From assembly GCF_030409215.1 (NCBI RefSeq), contig NZ_JAUFPL010000004.1, forward strand, positions 74,095-138,094: DNA of 64,000 bases. The letters are read 5' to 3'. The notes below the pieces were generated by a model. The model was given only the letters and a program-made list of their open reading frames with translations, did not search any database and was not told where the DNA came from. The first letter of the stretch is position 1; each line of letters begins with the position of its first letter. A program made the position numbers and the translations under genes. This stretch comes from Halomonas ramblicola (GTDB lineage: Bacteria > Pseudomonadota > Gammaproteobacteria > Pseudomonadales > Halomonadaceae). Of this stretch, positions 44,118 through 54,837 are shown piece by piece.

Positions 44118-45026
44118 ATGCACTTCGCGCTGCTGTCACGCAACCGCAACCTCTACTCCACTCGCCGGCTGATGGAGGCCGCCGAGCAGCGCGGCCATAC
44201 CGCCCGGGTGGTGGATACCCTGCGCTGCTACATGAGCATCGCCGCCCATCACCCCTCCATCCACTACAAAGGGGCGGACCTCGAACCCTTCGACGCGGTG
44301 ATCCCGCGCATCGGGGCCTCGGTGACCTTCTACGGCTGCGCGGTACTGCGCCAGTTCGAGATGATGGGCACCTACGTACTCAATGACTCCGTCTCCATCA
44401 CCCGTTCCCGGGACAAGCTGCGCTCCCTGCAGCTGCTCTCCCGCAAGGGGCTCGGCCTGCCGATCACCGGCTTCGCCCACTCCCCCGACGACATCCCCGA
44501 CCTGATCACCATGGTCAAGGGAGCGCCGCTGGTCATCAAGCTGCTGGAGGGCACCCAGGGCATCGGCGTGGTGCTGGCCGAGACCAACCAGGCGGCCGAA
44601 AGCGTGATCCAGGCCTTCATGGGCCTGAAGGCCAACATCATGGTCCAGGAGTACATCAAGGAGGCCAGGGGCGCCGACATCCGCTGCTTCGTGATCGGCG
44701 ACAAGGTGGTAGCGGCCATGAAGCGCCAGGCCGCCGAGGGGGAGTTCCGTTCCAACCTGCATCGTGGCGGCACCGCCAGCGTGATCCGCATCACCCCGGA
44801 GGAGCGCTCCACGGCGATTCGCGCCGCCAAGGCCATGGGCCTGCGCGTGGCCGGGGTCGACCTGCTGCGCTCCAACCATGGCCCGGTGATCATGGAGGTC
44901 AACTCCTCTCCGGGCCTGCAGGGCATCGAGATCGCCACCGGCAAGGACGTGGCCGGGCTGATCATCGCCCATCTCGAGAAGCACGCCGCGCCCAAGCGCA
45001 AGGCTCCGCCTAAACCCAACGGCTGA
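44118..45026 (+). CDS. rimK: ribosomal protein S6--L-glutamate ligase RimK
   Basis: ATP-grasp ligase of 302 residues that adds glutamates to the C-terminus of ribosomal protein S6. Motifs: [18 protein letters not shown] at the start, [21 protein letters not shown] (ATP-grasp glycine loop), [25 protein letters not shown] (paraphrased; key Arg and Asp residues), and [11 protein letters not shown] for metal binding. CCGGAG precedes the ATG. Co-oriented with rimB. Confidence 0.95.
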   Translation: MHFALLSRNRNLYSTRRLMEAAEQRGHTARVVDTLRCYMSIAAHHPSIHYKGADLEPFDAVIPRIGASVTFYGCAVLRQFEMMGTYVLNDSVSITRSRDKLRSLQLLSRKGLGLPITGFAHSPDDIPDLITMVKGAPLVIKLLEGTQGIGVVLAETNQAAESVIQAFMGLKANIMVQEYIKEARGADIRCFVIGDKVVAAMKRQAAEGEFRSNLHRGGTASVIRITPEERSTAIRAAKAMGLRVAGVDLLRSNHGPVIMEVNSSPGLQGIEIATGKDVAGLIIAHLEKHAAPKRKAPPKPNG

Positions 45027-45125
45027 TTGCATGCGGGGCTCAAAAGGGGAAAATATTCGTCACCGGGGGTAGCAAAACAGTGTTTCCCCCGCCACAATCT
45101 GCGTCACCGGAGGAGGTGACCGCTC

Positions 45126-45566
45126 ATGTTTCTCGACAATCGCCAGGTGGCGATGGACAGCGTACTGGAAGCGTTGGCCGACAGCATCGACTACTTTCAG
45201 GACAATCTGGAGCGCCTGCGGCCTTCCCTGCGCGACGCCCTGAAACCGCACTACGAAGCCAGGGACCGGTCGATGCGCGAGTTGCAGGAGCTGGCCCGCG
45301 AGCACCTCAGCATGCTGCCGCGAGACGCCGACGTGGAGCGCGACGACTACATGTGGCTGTGGAGCCGCCTGAAGAGCTTCGTCGGCAACGAGAGCCAGGT
45401 GGTGATCGGCGAGCTCCTCGAGCAGGAGCGCGTGCTGATGCAGGCCCTCTCCAATCTCATGACCCACCCCCTCCCCGATCCCGTCGAGCCCAAGGTCGAG
45501 GAGTGCTGGAAGGGCTGCCGGGCGCTGATCCGCGAACTCTACGCCCTGCAGAAGCGCCGCCGCTGA
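45126..45566 (+). CDS. helical protein of unknown function
   Basis: A 146-residue, almost entirely alpha-helical protein (VLEALADSIDYFQDNLERL, then ARDRSMRELQELAREHL, WLWSRLKSFVG, LLEQERVLMQALSNL). The helix spacing suggests a four-helix bundle and loosely recalls DUF2383 / PA2169-type ferritin-like proteins, but metal ligands are not evident, so I leave it unnamed. GGAGGAGGTGA gives a very strong ribosome-binding site. Two copies of CGTCACCGG flank its upstream region (45058-45066, 45102-45110). Its stop is one base from the convergent sanA stop. Confidence 0.72.
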   Translation: MFLDNRQVAMDSVLEALADSIDYFQDNLERLRPSLRDALKPHYEARDRSMRELQELAREHLSMLPRDADVERDDYMWLWSRLKSFVGNESQVVIGELLEQERVLMQALSNLMTHPLPDPVEPKVEECWKGCRALIRELYALQKRRR

Positions 45567-45567
45567 G

Positions 45568-46278
45568 TCACGCCTCCGGCTCGCCGGGCAGCGGCGGCAC
45601 CTCCCAGACGCTGGGGGCGATCTCCAGCGGCTCCAGGGGGCCCAGGAAGTAGGGCTCCCTGCCCCACAGGTAGAGATCCCCCAGGGTGGCCACGCGTGCC
45701 ACCCACTCCCGCGCCTGCAGCCGCCACACCCCCGCCACCGACCGTGAGGCGACCGCGCAGCCCTGGGCCTCGATGCCCAGTGCCTCGGCGATGAACAGCG
45801 CCCGCGGCAGGTGCCAGGCCTGGGTGACCAGCAAGGCCCGCTCCACCCCGAAGACATCGCGCGCCCGCGCCAGGGTGTCGAAGGTGCTGAAGCCAGCGTA
45901 GTCCAGGGTCATGTCGGCGTCGGCGACCTCGCGGCCGCGCAGGTCGCGCCACATGGTGGCCGGCTCGTTGTAGGAAAGGGTGCGGTTGTCGCCGGAAAGC
46001 AGCAGATGATCGACGCGGCCCAGGCGCAGCAGCCGTGCCGAGGCGCTCATGCGGGCATCGAAGTAGGGATTGCGCACCCCGCTGCGGGTCCAGTGGGAGG
46101 TGCCGAAGACGATGCCCACCCGCTCGGCGGCGCACAGCGGAAGCTCATGCTCGATGCGCGCCTGGGTACGGCCCAGCACCCAGAGGTTGGCCGCCACGAA
46201 CAGCAGCGCTGCCAGGAGCACCACCGCCCCCAGCGCCATCAGGATGCCCCGGAAGGCCTTCCACGCCGCCATTTTCAT
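45568..46278 (-). CDS. sanA: SanA/YdcF-like membrane protein (DUF218)
   Basis: A 236-residue protein with one N-terminal transmembrane helix (ILMALGAVVLLAALLFVAA) and a DUF218 domain: IVFGTSHWTRSGVRNPYFDARM, HLLLSGDNRTLSYNEPATM and LLVTQAWHLPRALFIAEALG match SanA, which affects envelope permeability to vancomycin in enteric bacteria. I use the ATG at 46278; a GTG eight codons upstream is possible. It follows sufT by 30 bases and may be read as the last gene of the SUF transcript. Confidence 0.86.
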   Translation of the reverse strand: MKMAAWKAFRGILMALGAVVLLAALLFVAANLWVLGRTQARIEHELPLCAAERVGIVFGTSHWTRSGVRNPYFDARMSASARLLRLGRVDHLLLSGDNRTLSYNEPATMWRDLRGREVADADMTLDYAGFSTFDTLARARDVFGVERALLVTQAWHLPRALFIAEALGIEAQGCAVASRSVAGVWRLQAREWVARVATLGDLYLWGREPYFLGPLEPLEIAPSVWEVPPLPGEPEA

Positions 46279-46308
46279 GTCGCTGCCACCCTGCTGGGAC
46301 ACCGCCGG

Positions 46309-46881
46309 TCAGAACATGCCGAGCTCGAGCCTGGCCTCCTCGCTCATCATCTCCCGGCTCCAGGGCGGGTCGAAGACGATCTCGGTGTGCACCTGGCTGA
46401 TCTGGGGGGCGCCGAGGATCTTGTTGCGGGCGTCGGCGGCGATGACGTCCCCCATGCCACAACCCGGCGCGGTCAGGGTCATGCGGATGGTGACGATGCG
46501 CTCGCCGCTGATCAGCCGCTCGATACGGCAGCCGTAGACCAGCCCCAGGTCGACGATGTTGACCGGGATCTCGGGGTCGAAGCAGGTACGCAGCTGGTCC
46601 CAGACGAACTGCTCGATCGCCTCGTCCGAGGCGTCCTCGGGCAGGGTCGGCCGCGGCAGCGCCTCCAGCCCCAGGGCGTCGAGATTCGCGCCCTCGATCA
46701 GGTAGAGCCGGCCCTCGAAGCCGACGCTGACCGAGCTGCCCTTGGCCTGCATCACGCTGACCACGCTGTCCTCGGCCAGGGTCACCGTCTTGCCGAAGGG
46801 GATGGAGATCGCCTCCACGTCGCGCTGCAGGGGCAGCTCCTGGCCCTTCTGGAGGCTGGCTATCTGCTCGATATCGCTCAT
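46309..46881 (-). CDS. sufT: iron-sulfur assembly factor SufT
   Basis: A 190-residue MIP18/DUF59 protein. The C-terminal DUF59 domain has DPEIPVNIVDLGLVYG and the reactive cysteine in APGCGMGDVIAADARNKI. The N-terminal 90 residues are the SufT-specific extension. SufT helps mature Fe-S proteins under high demand. It starts eight bases after the sufS stop within the SUF operon. Confidence 0.92.
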   Translation of the reverse strand: MSDIEQIASLQKGQELPLQRDVEAISIPFGKTVTLAEDSVVSVMQAKGSSVSVGFEGRLYLIEGANLDALGLEALPRPTLPEDASDEAIEQFVWDQLRTCFDPEIPVNIVDLGLVYGCRIERLISGERIVTIRMTLTAPGCGMGDVIAADARNKILGAPQISQVHTEIVFDPPWSREMMSEEARLELGMF

Positions 46882-46889
46882 GGGGCTCC

Positions 46890-48146
46890 TTAGCGCACCA
46901 TGCCGATGACCCTGTGCAGGGCGTCGGCGAAGACGTCGATCTCTTCCAGGGTGTTGTAGGCGGCGAAGGACGCGCGGCAGGTGGCGTCCAGGCCGAACTG
47001 GGCCAGCAGCGGCTGGGCGCAGTGGTGGCCGGTGCGGATCGCCACGCCGAGCTGGTCGATCAGCAGGCCGATGTCCTGGGCGTGGGCGCCGTCCACCACG
47101 AAGGAGAGCACCCCGGCCTTGTCGGGGGCCGTGCCCAGGATGCGCAGGCCGTCGATCTGCGAGACGCGCTCGGTGGCGTGCGCCAGCAGGCGCTGCTCCC
47201 AGGCGCCGATGGCCGGCAGGCCGACGCCCTCCACCCAGCGCAGCGCCTCGCCCAGGGCGATCACCTCGGCGATGGCCGGGGTCCCCGCCTCGAACTTGTG
47301 GGGGATGTCGGCGAAGGTCGTGCCGGCCTCGAAGGAGACGGTCTTGATCATCTCGCCGCCGCCCTGCCAGGGCGGCATCGCCTCGAGCAGCGCCGCCTTG
47401 CCATAGAGCACGCCGGCGCCGGTGGGGCCGTAGACCTTGTGGCCGGAGAAGGCGTAGAAGTCGGCGTCGATGGCGCGCACGTCCACCGGCTGGTGGGGGG
47501 CGGCCTGGGCGCCGTCCACCAGGATCCGCGCGCCGTGGCCGTGGGCGATGGCCGCCATCTCGCCCACCGGGTTCACCGTGCCGAAGGCGTTGGAGACGTG
47601 GTTGACCGCCACCAGCCGGGTGCGCTCGGTGAACAGCTCGCGATAGGCCTCCATGTCCAGCACGCCGCGTGCGTCCACCGGGATCACCTTGATGGTGAAG
47701 CCGAGCTCATTGGCCAGCAGTTGCCAGGGCACGATATTGGAGTGGTGCTCCAGGCGCGAGATCAGCACCTCGTCGCCGGCCTTGAGGTTGGCCCGTCCCC
47801 AGGCGCCCACCACCAGGTTGATCGCCTCGGTGGTGCCGCGGGTGAAGACGATCTCGCGGCTCTCGGCGGCATTGAGGAAGCCACGCACCGTCTCGCGGGT
47901 GCCCTCGAAGACCGCGGTGGCCTCGTCCGCCAGGGTATGCAGCCCACGGTGGATGTTGGCGTTGTAGCGGCCGTAATAGTCATCGAAGGTCTCGATCACT
48001 TGCCGCGGGGTCTGGCTGGTGGCCGCGTTGTCGAGATAGACCAGCGGCCTGCCATGCACCCGGCGGGACAGGATCGGAAAGTCCGCACGCACGGCCGCGA
48101 CGTCCAGGGTCGGCAGCTCGGTAGCGCGGGTGGCCAGGTCGGTCAT
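46890..48146 (-). CDS. sufS: cysteine desulfurase SufS
   Basis: PLP enzyme of 418 residues supplying sulfur from cysteine. Motifs: YLDNAATSQTP, FTRGTTEAINLV, HHSNIVPWQ, the PLP lysine in FSGHKVYGPTG and the persulfide Cys376 in RTGHHCAQPLL. I start at 48146 with AAGGAGGAG upstream; an ATG at 48188 inside the sufD end would add 14 residues. No SufE or SufU partner gene is found in the cluster, so the sulfur acceptor must be elsewhere. Confidence 0.95.
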   Translation of the reverse strand: MTDLATRATELPTLDVAAVRADFPILSRRVHGRPLVYLDNAATSQTPRQVIETFDDYYGRYNANIHRGLHTLADEATAVFEGTRETVRGFLNAAESREIVFTRGTTEAINLVVGAWGRANLKAGDEVLISRLEHHSNIVPWQLLANELGFTIKVIPVDARGVLDMEAYRELFTERTRLVAVNHVSNAFGTVNPVGEMAAIAHGHGARILVDGAQAAPHQPVDVRAIDADFYAFSGHKVYGPTGAGVLYGKAALLEAMPPWQGGGEMIKTVSFEAGTTFADIPHKFEAGTPAIAEVIALGEALRWVEGVGLPAIGAWEQRLLAHATERVSQIDGLRILGTAPDKAGVLSFVVDGAHAQDIGLLIDQLGVAIRTGHHCAQPLLAQFGLDATCRASFAAYNTLEEIDVFADALHRVIGMVR

Positions 48147-48180
48147 GGCAGGCTCCTCCTTCGCAGGCTCTCGGGTCGGC

Positions 48181-49535
48181 TCACTCATCGCCCAGGGCCA
48201 CGGCGGCTTCCACCAGCCCGGCCAGGTTGAAGCGCTCGGGCAGCTTGCCGGCCACCGCCAGCTCCACGCGCTCGGAGATGGCATCCAGGTCGACCAGCTC
48301 CAGCACCTCGCCGGCGAAGGCCAGGGTCAGCAGGCCGCGGGCGGTCTGGCGATCGATGCCGCGGCTGCGCAGGGCGTAGATCGCCTCCTCGTCGAGCTGC
48401 CCGGTGGTGGTGCCGTGGGAGCACTTGACGTCGTCGGCGTAGATCTCCAGCTCCGGCTTGGCATCGATCTCGGCGCGGTCGGAGAGCAGCAGGTTGGCGT
48501 TGCTCTGGAAGCCCTCGATCTTCTGACTGTCGCGCTTGACCACCACCTTGCCGTTGAACACGCCATGGGCACGGTCGTCGAGGATGCCCTTGTAGTTCTC
48601 GTTGGAGGTGGTGTGGGGCGCGTTGTGGTTGGCCAGGGTATGGCTGTCCACGTGCTGGCGGCCCTGGCCGTAGAAGAGGCCGTAGAAGTGGGCGTCGGCA
48701 CCCTGGCCGTTGAGGTCGGTGATCAGGTCGGTGCGCACCAGGCCGCCGCCCAGGTTCAGGTTGAACGAGGTGTAGCGGCTGTCGCGGGCCTGCTCGACGT
48801 GGATGCTGGCCACGTGCAGGTCGGCCAGCGCCGCCTCCTGCAGCTTGTAGTGGGTGAGGATGGCGTTGCGGTCGAGGATGACCTCCTCCACCAGGTTGGT
48901 GAAGTTGGCGGCGCCCTCCTCGCCCACGTGGTGCTCGATCAGGGTCGCCTCGCTGCGCCCGCCGGCCTCCACCAGGATGCGCGGATGGCTCATCACCGGC
49001 GCCTCGTTGGCGCGGGAGAGGAACTGCAGGACGATGGGCTTCTCCACCACGGTGCCCGGCGCCAGGCGCAGCACGGCGCCCTCCTCCATGAAGGCGGTAT
49101 TGAGCGCCGAGAAGGTCGAGAACTCCACCCCGGTCAGCCGCCCCAGGGGGCCGCCCACCGCCTCGTGGTTCTCCTCCAGCGCCCGGGACAGCGGCAGCAG
49201 CTGCACGCCCTCGGGCAGGCCCTCCAGTTGGGACAGCGCCGCGGAGAAGACACCGTCGACGAAGGTCAGCCGGTGCGCCTCGATGGGCAGGGTCAGGGCC
49301 GCCGCGGTGGCCGGCGAGAAGTCGGCGTCGGAGGCCAGGGCGAAGTCGCCCCGGGCGATGGCGCGCACGTCGGTGTACTTCCACGCCTCGACACGACGGT
49401 TGGGGAAGCCCATGGCCTCGAAGCGCGCGGCACCGGCCTGGCGCCGTGCGGCGATCCAGGTCGGCTCCTCGCCGCGACGCGCATTGCGCTCGGCCAGGCG
49501 ATCGAGAAAGGTCTGCACTTCGCTCTGGACGTCAC

Positions 49536-49539
<4 letters not shown>
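48181..49539 (-). CDS. sufD: SUF scaffold subunit SufD
   Basis: A 452-residue beta-helix protein that forms SufBC2D. Family motifs: RRVEAWKYTDVRAI near residue 50, KCSHGTTTGQLDEEAIYALRSRGI (key CSHG and LDEEA) near 390, and ALLTLAF-type ending (GLLTLAFAGEVLELV). The start overlaps the sufC stop by four bases. Expected to support FAD/iron delivery to SufB. Confidence 0.94.
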
Positions 49540-50288
<749 letters not shown>

Positions 50289-50354
50289 CTTCGCTACCTT
50301 TTCGATTCTGGCGGGCCACCGCGGCGACCCGGCAATAGGATTCGTTACCTGAGC

Positions 50355-50424
50355 GGCGCCTGGGGCGCCTGGCTTCTGGGGAGGCCTTCGGCCTCCATGC
50401 GCCCGGCGGAGCCGGCCTCCTACA
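50355..50424 (-). repeat. REP-like hairpin cluster between sufB and sufC
   Basis: On the minus strand TGTAGGAGGCCGGCTCCGCC (continuing to 50399) has the GTAGGAG head and imperfect palindrome of pseudomonad-type REP elements. It is followed by GGAGGCC-GAA-GGCCTCC (50380-50396) and a GGCGCC-CCA-GGCGCC pair (50355-50369). It begins right after the sufB stop. Likely roles are mRNA stabilisation or partial termination inside the operon. Confidence 0.55.
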
Positions 50425-50432
50425 CGGCCGGC

Positions 50433-51875
<1,443 letters not shown>

Positions 51876-51941
51876 GATGTTTCCCCCTCCCGGGCGGTTG
51901 GGCTGGCGAGCCGAGCTCGCCTCGGTGATTCGTTGGGCGGC

Positions 51942-52409
51942 TCAGGCCGTGCCGTCGGCGGCCAGGCTCACGCTCTGGATGGGCAACTGGACCGGCAGCT
52001 TGATCGGCGTGGGACTGGCCAGGTGGGCCAGGGTCACGCTGTCGAGCAGGGTGCGCACGCCCAGCGACACCCGCTGCCAGTTGTCCGCCACGCCGCAGGT
52101 GGCGGCCAGGTCGCAGTCCCCCTCGGCATGGCTGCATTCGGTCATCGCCACCGGCCCCTCGATGGCGGTGATGATGTCGATGGCGGTGATCCGCGATGCC
52201 GACCGCGCCAGGGAGTACCCCCCCTGGGCGCCGCGGCGCGACTCCAGCAGGCCCGCCTTGACCAGCATCTTCAGCGTCTTGCTGACCGTGGGATGCGGCA
52301 GCTGGACCGCCTCGGCCAGCTCGGCCGCCGCATGGGGCTGCTCGGGGTGACGGGCGATCTGCGCCATCACCACGGCGGCGTAGTCGGTCAGCCGTGAAAG
52401 CTTGAGCAT
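51942..52409 (-). CDS. Rrf2 family regulator of the SUF system
   Basis: A 155-residue Rrf2/IscR-type regulator. The winged helix opens with MLKLSRLTDYAAVVMAQIAR, and the recognition region is LPHPTVSKTLKMLVKAGLLESRRGAQGGYSLAR (key Ser-Lys-Thr and GGY). Three cysteines in CSHAEGDCDLAATC can hold an Fe-S cluster. First gene of the SUF transcript, with GGAGG before the ATG. It probably senses cluster status and represses its own operon through the palindrome at 52456-52480. Confidence 0.92.
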   Translation of the reverse strand: MLKLSRLTDYAAVVMAQIARHPEQPHAAAELAEAVQLPHPTVSKTLKMLVKAGLLESRRGAQGGYSLARSASRITAIDIITAIEGPVAMTECSHAEGDCDLAATCGVADNWQRVSLGVRTLLDSVTLAHLASPTPIKLPVQLPIQSVSLAADGTA

Positions 52410-52455
52410 GCTGCCCTCCTGCGTGGCACGCGGACCGAAAAGGGGCCGCGCCTCG

Positions 52456-52480
52456 ATTGCGGACCATTTTAGTCCTCTAT
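52456..52480 (-). promoter_or_regulatory. IscR/Rrf2-type operator over the SUF promoter
   Basis: The minus strand reads ATAGAGGACTAAAATGGTCC followed by GCAAT. It fits most positions of the IscR type-1 consensus (ATA, GACTR, WWWY, GTC) and has GGAC/GTCC dyad symmetry. It covers the -10 element, the right place for repression by the Rrf2 protein of the operon. Confidence 0.6.
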
Positions 52481-52494
52481 GCGGGTGATGTGAA
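52466..52494 (-). promoter_or_regulatory. promoter of the SUF operon
   Basis: On the minus strand TTCACA (52494-52489, five of six) is followed after 17 bases by TAAAAT (52471-52466, five of six). The start point falls near 52459, giving a leader of about 50 bases before the rrf2 ATG. Confidence 0.7.
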
Positions 52495-52564
52495 CCCCGC
52501 CACGCCGTTTCCGGCACCCGGGCGTCATCTTGGCGGCACGTTCGACGCCGATCACATCAATAAA

Positions 52565-52583
52565 TATAATCGTTATCATTATT
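52565..52583 (+). promoter_or_regulatory. Fur-like box
   Basis: TATAATCGTTATCATTATT matches 14 of 19 positions of the Fur consensus. It lies in the divergent region, 71 bases upstream of the SUF -35 element and 78 bases upstream of the rightward ATG, where it also contains a TATAAT with TTCGAC 18 bases ahead (52541-52546). Confidence 0.6.
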
Positions 52584-52660
52584 ATTCATCATCAGGCCGC
52601 ATGACGCCCTCCCCGCCGCCTGGCAGGATAGGCCGGTACCCAGGTCGACGGAGAACGAGC

Positions 52661-53563
52661 ATGCCCGAGGGGTTCACCACGGTATTCGGCGGCACCGGCC
52701 TGCTGGGCGGCGTCATCGTCCGCGAGCTGGTGGACGCCGGCCAGACGGTACGCATCGCCGCCCGCCACCCGGCCATCCCCGACTGGGCCGAGGACGGCGA
52801 CCGACTCGAACTCGCCAGCACCGATATCCGTGACGAGGCCAGCACGGCCGCCGCCCTCGCCGGCGCCAGCGCTGCGGTCAATGCGGTGAGCCTCTACGTG
52901 GAGTCCCGCCAGGCGAGCTTCGAGGCCGTCCATGTGGCGGGCGCCGGCCGGCTGGCGCGACTGGCGCGCGAGGCCGGCATCGAGCGACTGGTGCACGTCT
53001 CGGGCATCGGCAGCCGGGACGACTCGCCCTCCGCCTATGTGCGCGCCCGCGCCGCCGGCGAAACCGCGGTGCTCGACGCCCTGCCCAAGGCGATCATCGT
53101 GCGCCCCAGCGTGCTGTTCGGACCGGGCGACGCCTTCCTCTCCACCCTCGCCGGCCTCACCCGCCTGCCGGTGATTCCGCTGTTCGGCCACGGCGGGACC
53201 CGGCTGCAGCCGGTGCATGTGGTGGACGTCGCCCGGGCCCTGATCCGATTGCTCGGCGAACCGCTCACCGAACGACGGCTGTTCGAGTTGGGCGGGCCGG
53301 ACGTGATGCGCTACCGCGAGATCCTCGAGCTGGTGCTGGCCCACCTGAAGCGCGACCGGCGGCTGCTGCCGGTGCCCTTCCTCGCCTGGCGGACGCTGGC
53401 GGCATTGGCCTCGGTCCTGCCCAGCCCTCCCCTGACCCGCGACCAGGTGATCCTCATGCAGCAGGACAACATCGTCGGTGACGGCATCGGGACCTTCGAC
53501 GACCTGGGCATCGCGCCCCGTTCGCTGCGCGACAGCTTGCCGGAGTGCCTGGCCACCGAGTGA
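52661..53563 (+). CDS. complex I NDUFA9-like NAD(P)-binding protein
   Basis: Atypical short-chain dehydrogenase of 300 residues. The nucleotide motif is FGGTGLLGG at residues 8-16, and the middle has RLVHVSGIGSRDD and IIVRPSVLFGPGDAF, as in the NDUFA9-like group. The tyrosine-lysine catalytic pair is not conserved as YxxxK (SAYVRARAAGE), so it may bind nucleotide or quinone without classical dehydrogenase activity. GGAG lies seven bases before the ATG. The Fur-like box upstream suggests iron regulation. Confidence 0.83.
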   Translation: MPEGFTTVFGGTGLLGGVIVRELVDAGQTVRIAARHPAIPDWAEDGDRLELASTDIRDEASTAAALAGASAAVNAVSLYVESRQASFEAVHVAGAGRLARLAREAGIERLVHVSGIGSRDDSPSAYVRARAAGETAVLDALPKAIIVRPSVLFGPGDAFLSTLAGLTRLPVIPLFGHGGTRLQPVHVVDVARALIRLLGEPLTERRLFELGGPDVMRYREILELVLAHLKRDRRLLPVPFLAWRTLAALASVLPSPPLTRDQVILMQQDNIVGDGIGTFDDLGIAPRSLRDSLPECLATE

Positions 53564-53673
53564 GCTCGTCGACACCGGCTTCCCCTGACTACCCTGCCCC
53601 ATCTATGCTGTAGCCAGGCTGCTTCGCCTGAATCGCCTTTTCGCTGCACCCCCATGGACATGGAGCTTGCATC

Positions 53674-54780
53674 GTGGCCGACGAGAACAGCGTGATCGCC
53701 TTCTATGACGAGCGGATGCTGGCCCATGAGCCGAATATCGAGGTGCCTTTCCTGCCGGGCCGCATGGACAATCGTGTTCGCTCACTGTTGTCGGGACTGG
53801 GCGTCCCCTGGAAGTATCCGGAACACTCCGCCAGGCTCACCGCCATCCGGCATCTTCTGGAACTCGAGCCGGTTCCCGGCGTGACCTACGAATCGGGCAG
53901 GGCGGCGACGCGGGAGCAGCTGGGGCGCGTGCACTCCAGTTCCTACCTGGACCATATCTTCGAGCTGCGCGGCCAGAGTGCCTGGCTGGACGTGGACACC
54001 ACGGCCGTGTCACCCGGTAGCGTCGACGCCGCCGAGGTGGCCGCCGGCACGGCGATCGCCGCCGTCGAGGCAGTCGTCGAGGGACGAGCCGAGAGCAGTT
54101 TCGCGCTGGTGAGACCGCCCGGTCACCACGCCGAGCCGGTGCGCGCCCGCGGCTTCTGCCTGTTCAACAATGTGGCGGTGGCCGCCGCTCACGCCCGCAT
54201 GGCACTGGGCTGTGAGCGAGTGATGATCGTCGACTGGGATGCCCACCACGGCAACGGCACCCAGGATATCTTCTGGGCCGACCCGGATGTGCTGTTCTTC
54301 GACCTGCACCGCGCCGCTCCCTTCTATCCCGGCACGGGGAGTCTCGAGGAGATCGGCATGGGCCTCGGAGATGGCACCAACGTCAATGTTCCCCTCCCCG
54401 CCGACGCCGGCGACGCCGCCTACCTCAAGGCCTTTCGCGAGATCCTGGTACCGGCGGCCGACTGGTTCCAGCCCGACCTGATCCTGGTCTCGACCGGGTT
54501 CGATCCGCACAGCCATGACCTGGCCCTGGATGTCTCCTATGACGGCTTCGCCGCCATGACCGGCATCCTCAAGGCCCTGGCCCGCCGGCACTGCCAGGGA
54601 CGCCTGGTCTTCGTGCTGGAGGGCGGCTACAACCTGATCTCGCTGTCACGCGGTGTCAGGTCGGTGCTTCGGGTGCTGGCCGGCGACGAGCCGCCGGAAC
54701 CCGGCCAGCGTGGCGTCGCCGAGGTCGAGGCCGCGGCAGGCTTTCACCGTGATGCCTTCGTCGGGCCACCCCCGGACTGA
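53674..54780 (+). CDS. histone deacetylase family protein
   Basis: Zinc-dependent amidohydrolase of 368 residues (arginase/deacetylase fold). Catalytic blocks: VRPPGHHAEP (His pair), DWDAHHGNGTQDIFW (zinc ligands Asp and His), TGFDPHSHDL (second zinc Asp) and VLEGGYNL (active-site tyrosine). Bacterial members deacetylate polyamines, acetoin-related proteins or other small amides; the exact substrate is unknown. The start is a GTG at 53674 after GGAG. Apparently a single-gene unit. Confidence 0.9.
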   Translation: MADENSVIAFYDERMLAHEPNIEVPFLPGRMDNRVRSLLSGLGVPWKYPEHSARLTAIRHLLELEPVPGVTYESGRAATREQLGRVHSSSYLDHIFELRGQSAWLDVDTTAVSPGSVDAAEVAAGTAIAAVEAVVEGRAESSFALVRPPGHHAEPVRARGFCLFNNVAVAAAHARMALGCERVMIVDWDAHHGNGTQDIFWADPDVLFFDLHRAAPFYPGTGSLEEIGMGLGDGTNVNVPLPADAGDAAYLKAFREILVPAADWFQPDLILVSTGFDPHSHDLALDVSYDGFAAMTGILKALARRHCQGRLVFVLEGGYNLISLSRGVRSVLRVLAGDEPPEPGQRGVAEVEAAAGFHRDAFVGPPPD

Positions 54781-54837
54781 CCTCGGCACTGGACTCGGGG
54801 CCCGATACCGGGCTTCCCACGCCGCGGGCCAGCTCAG

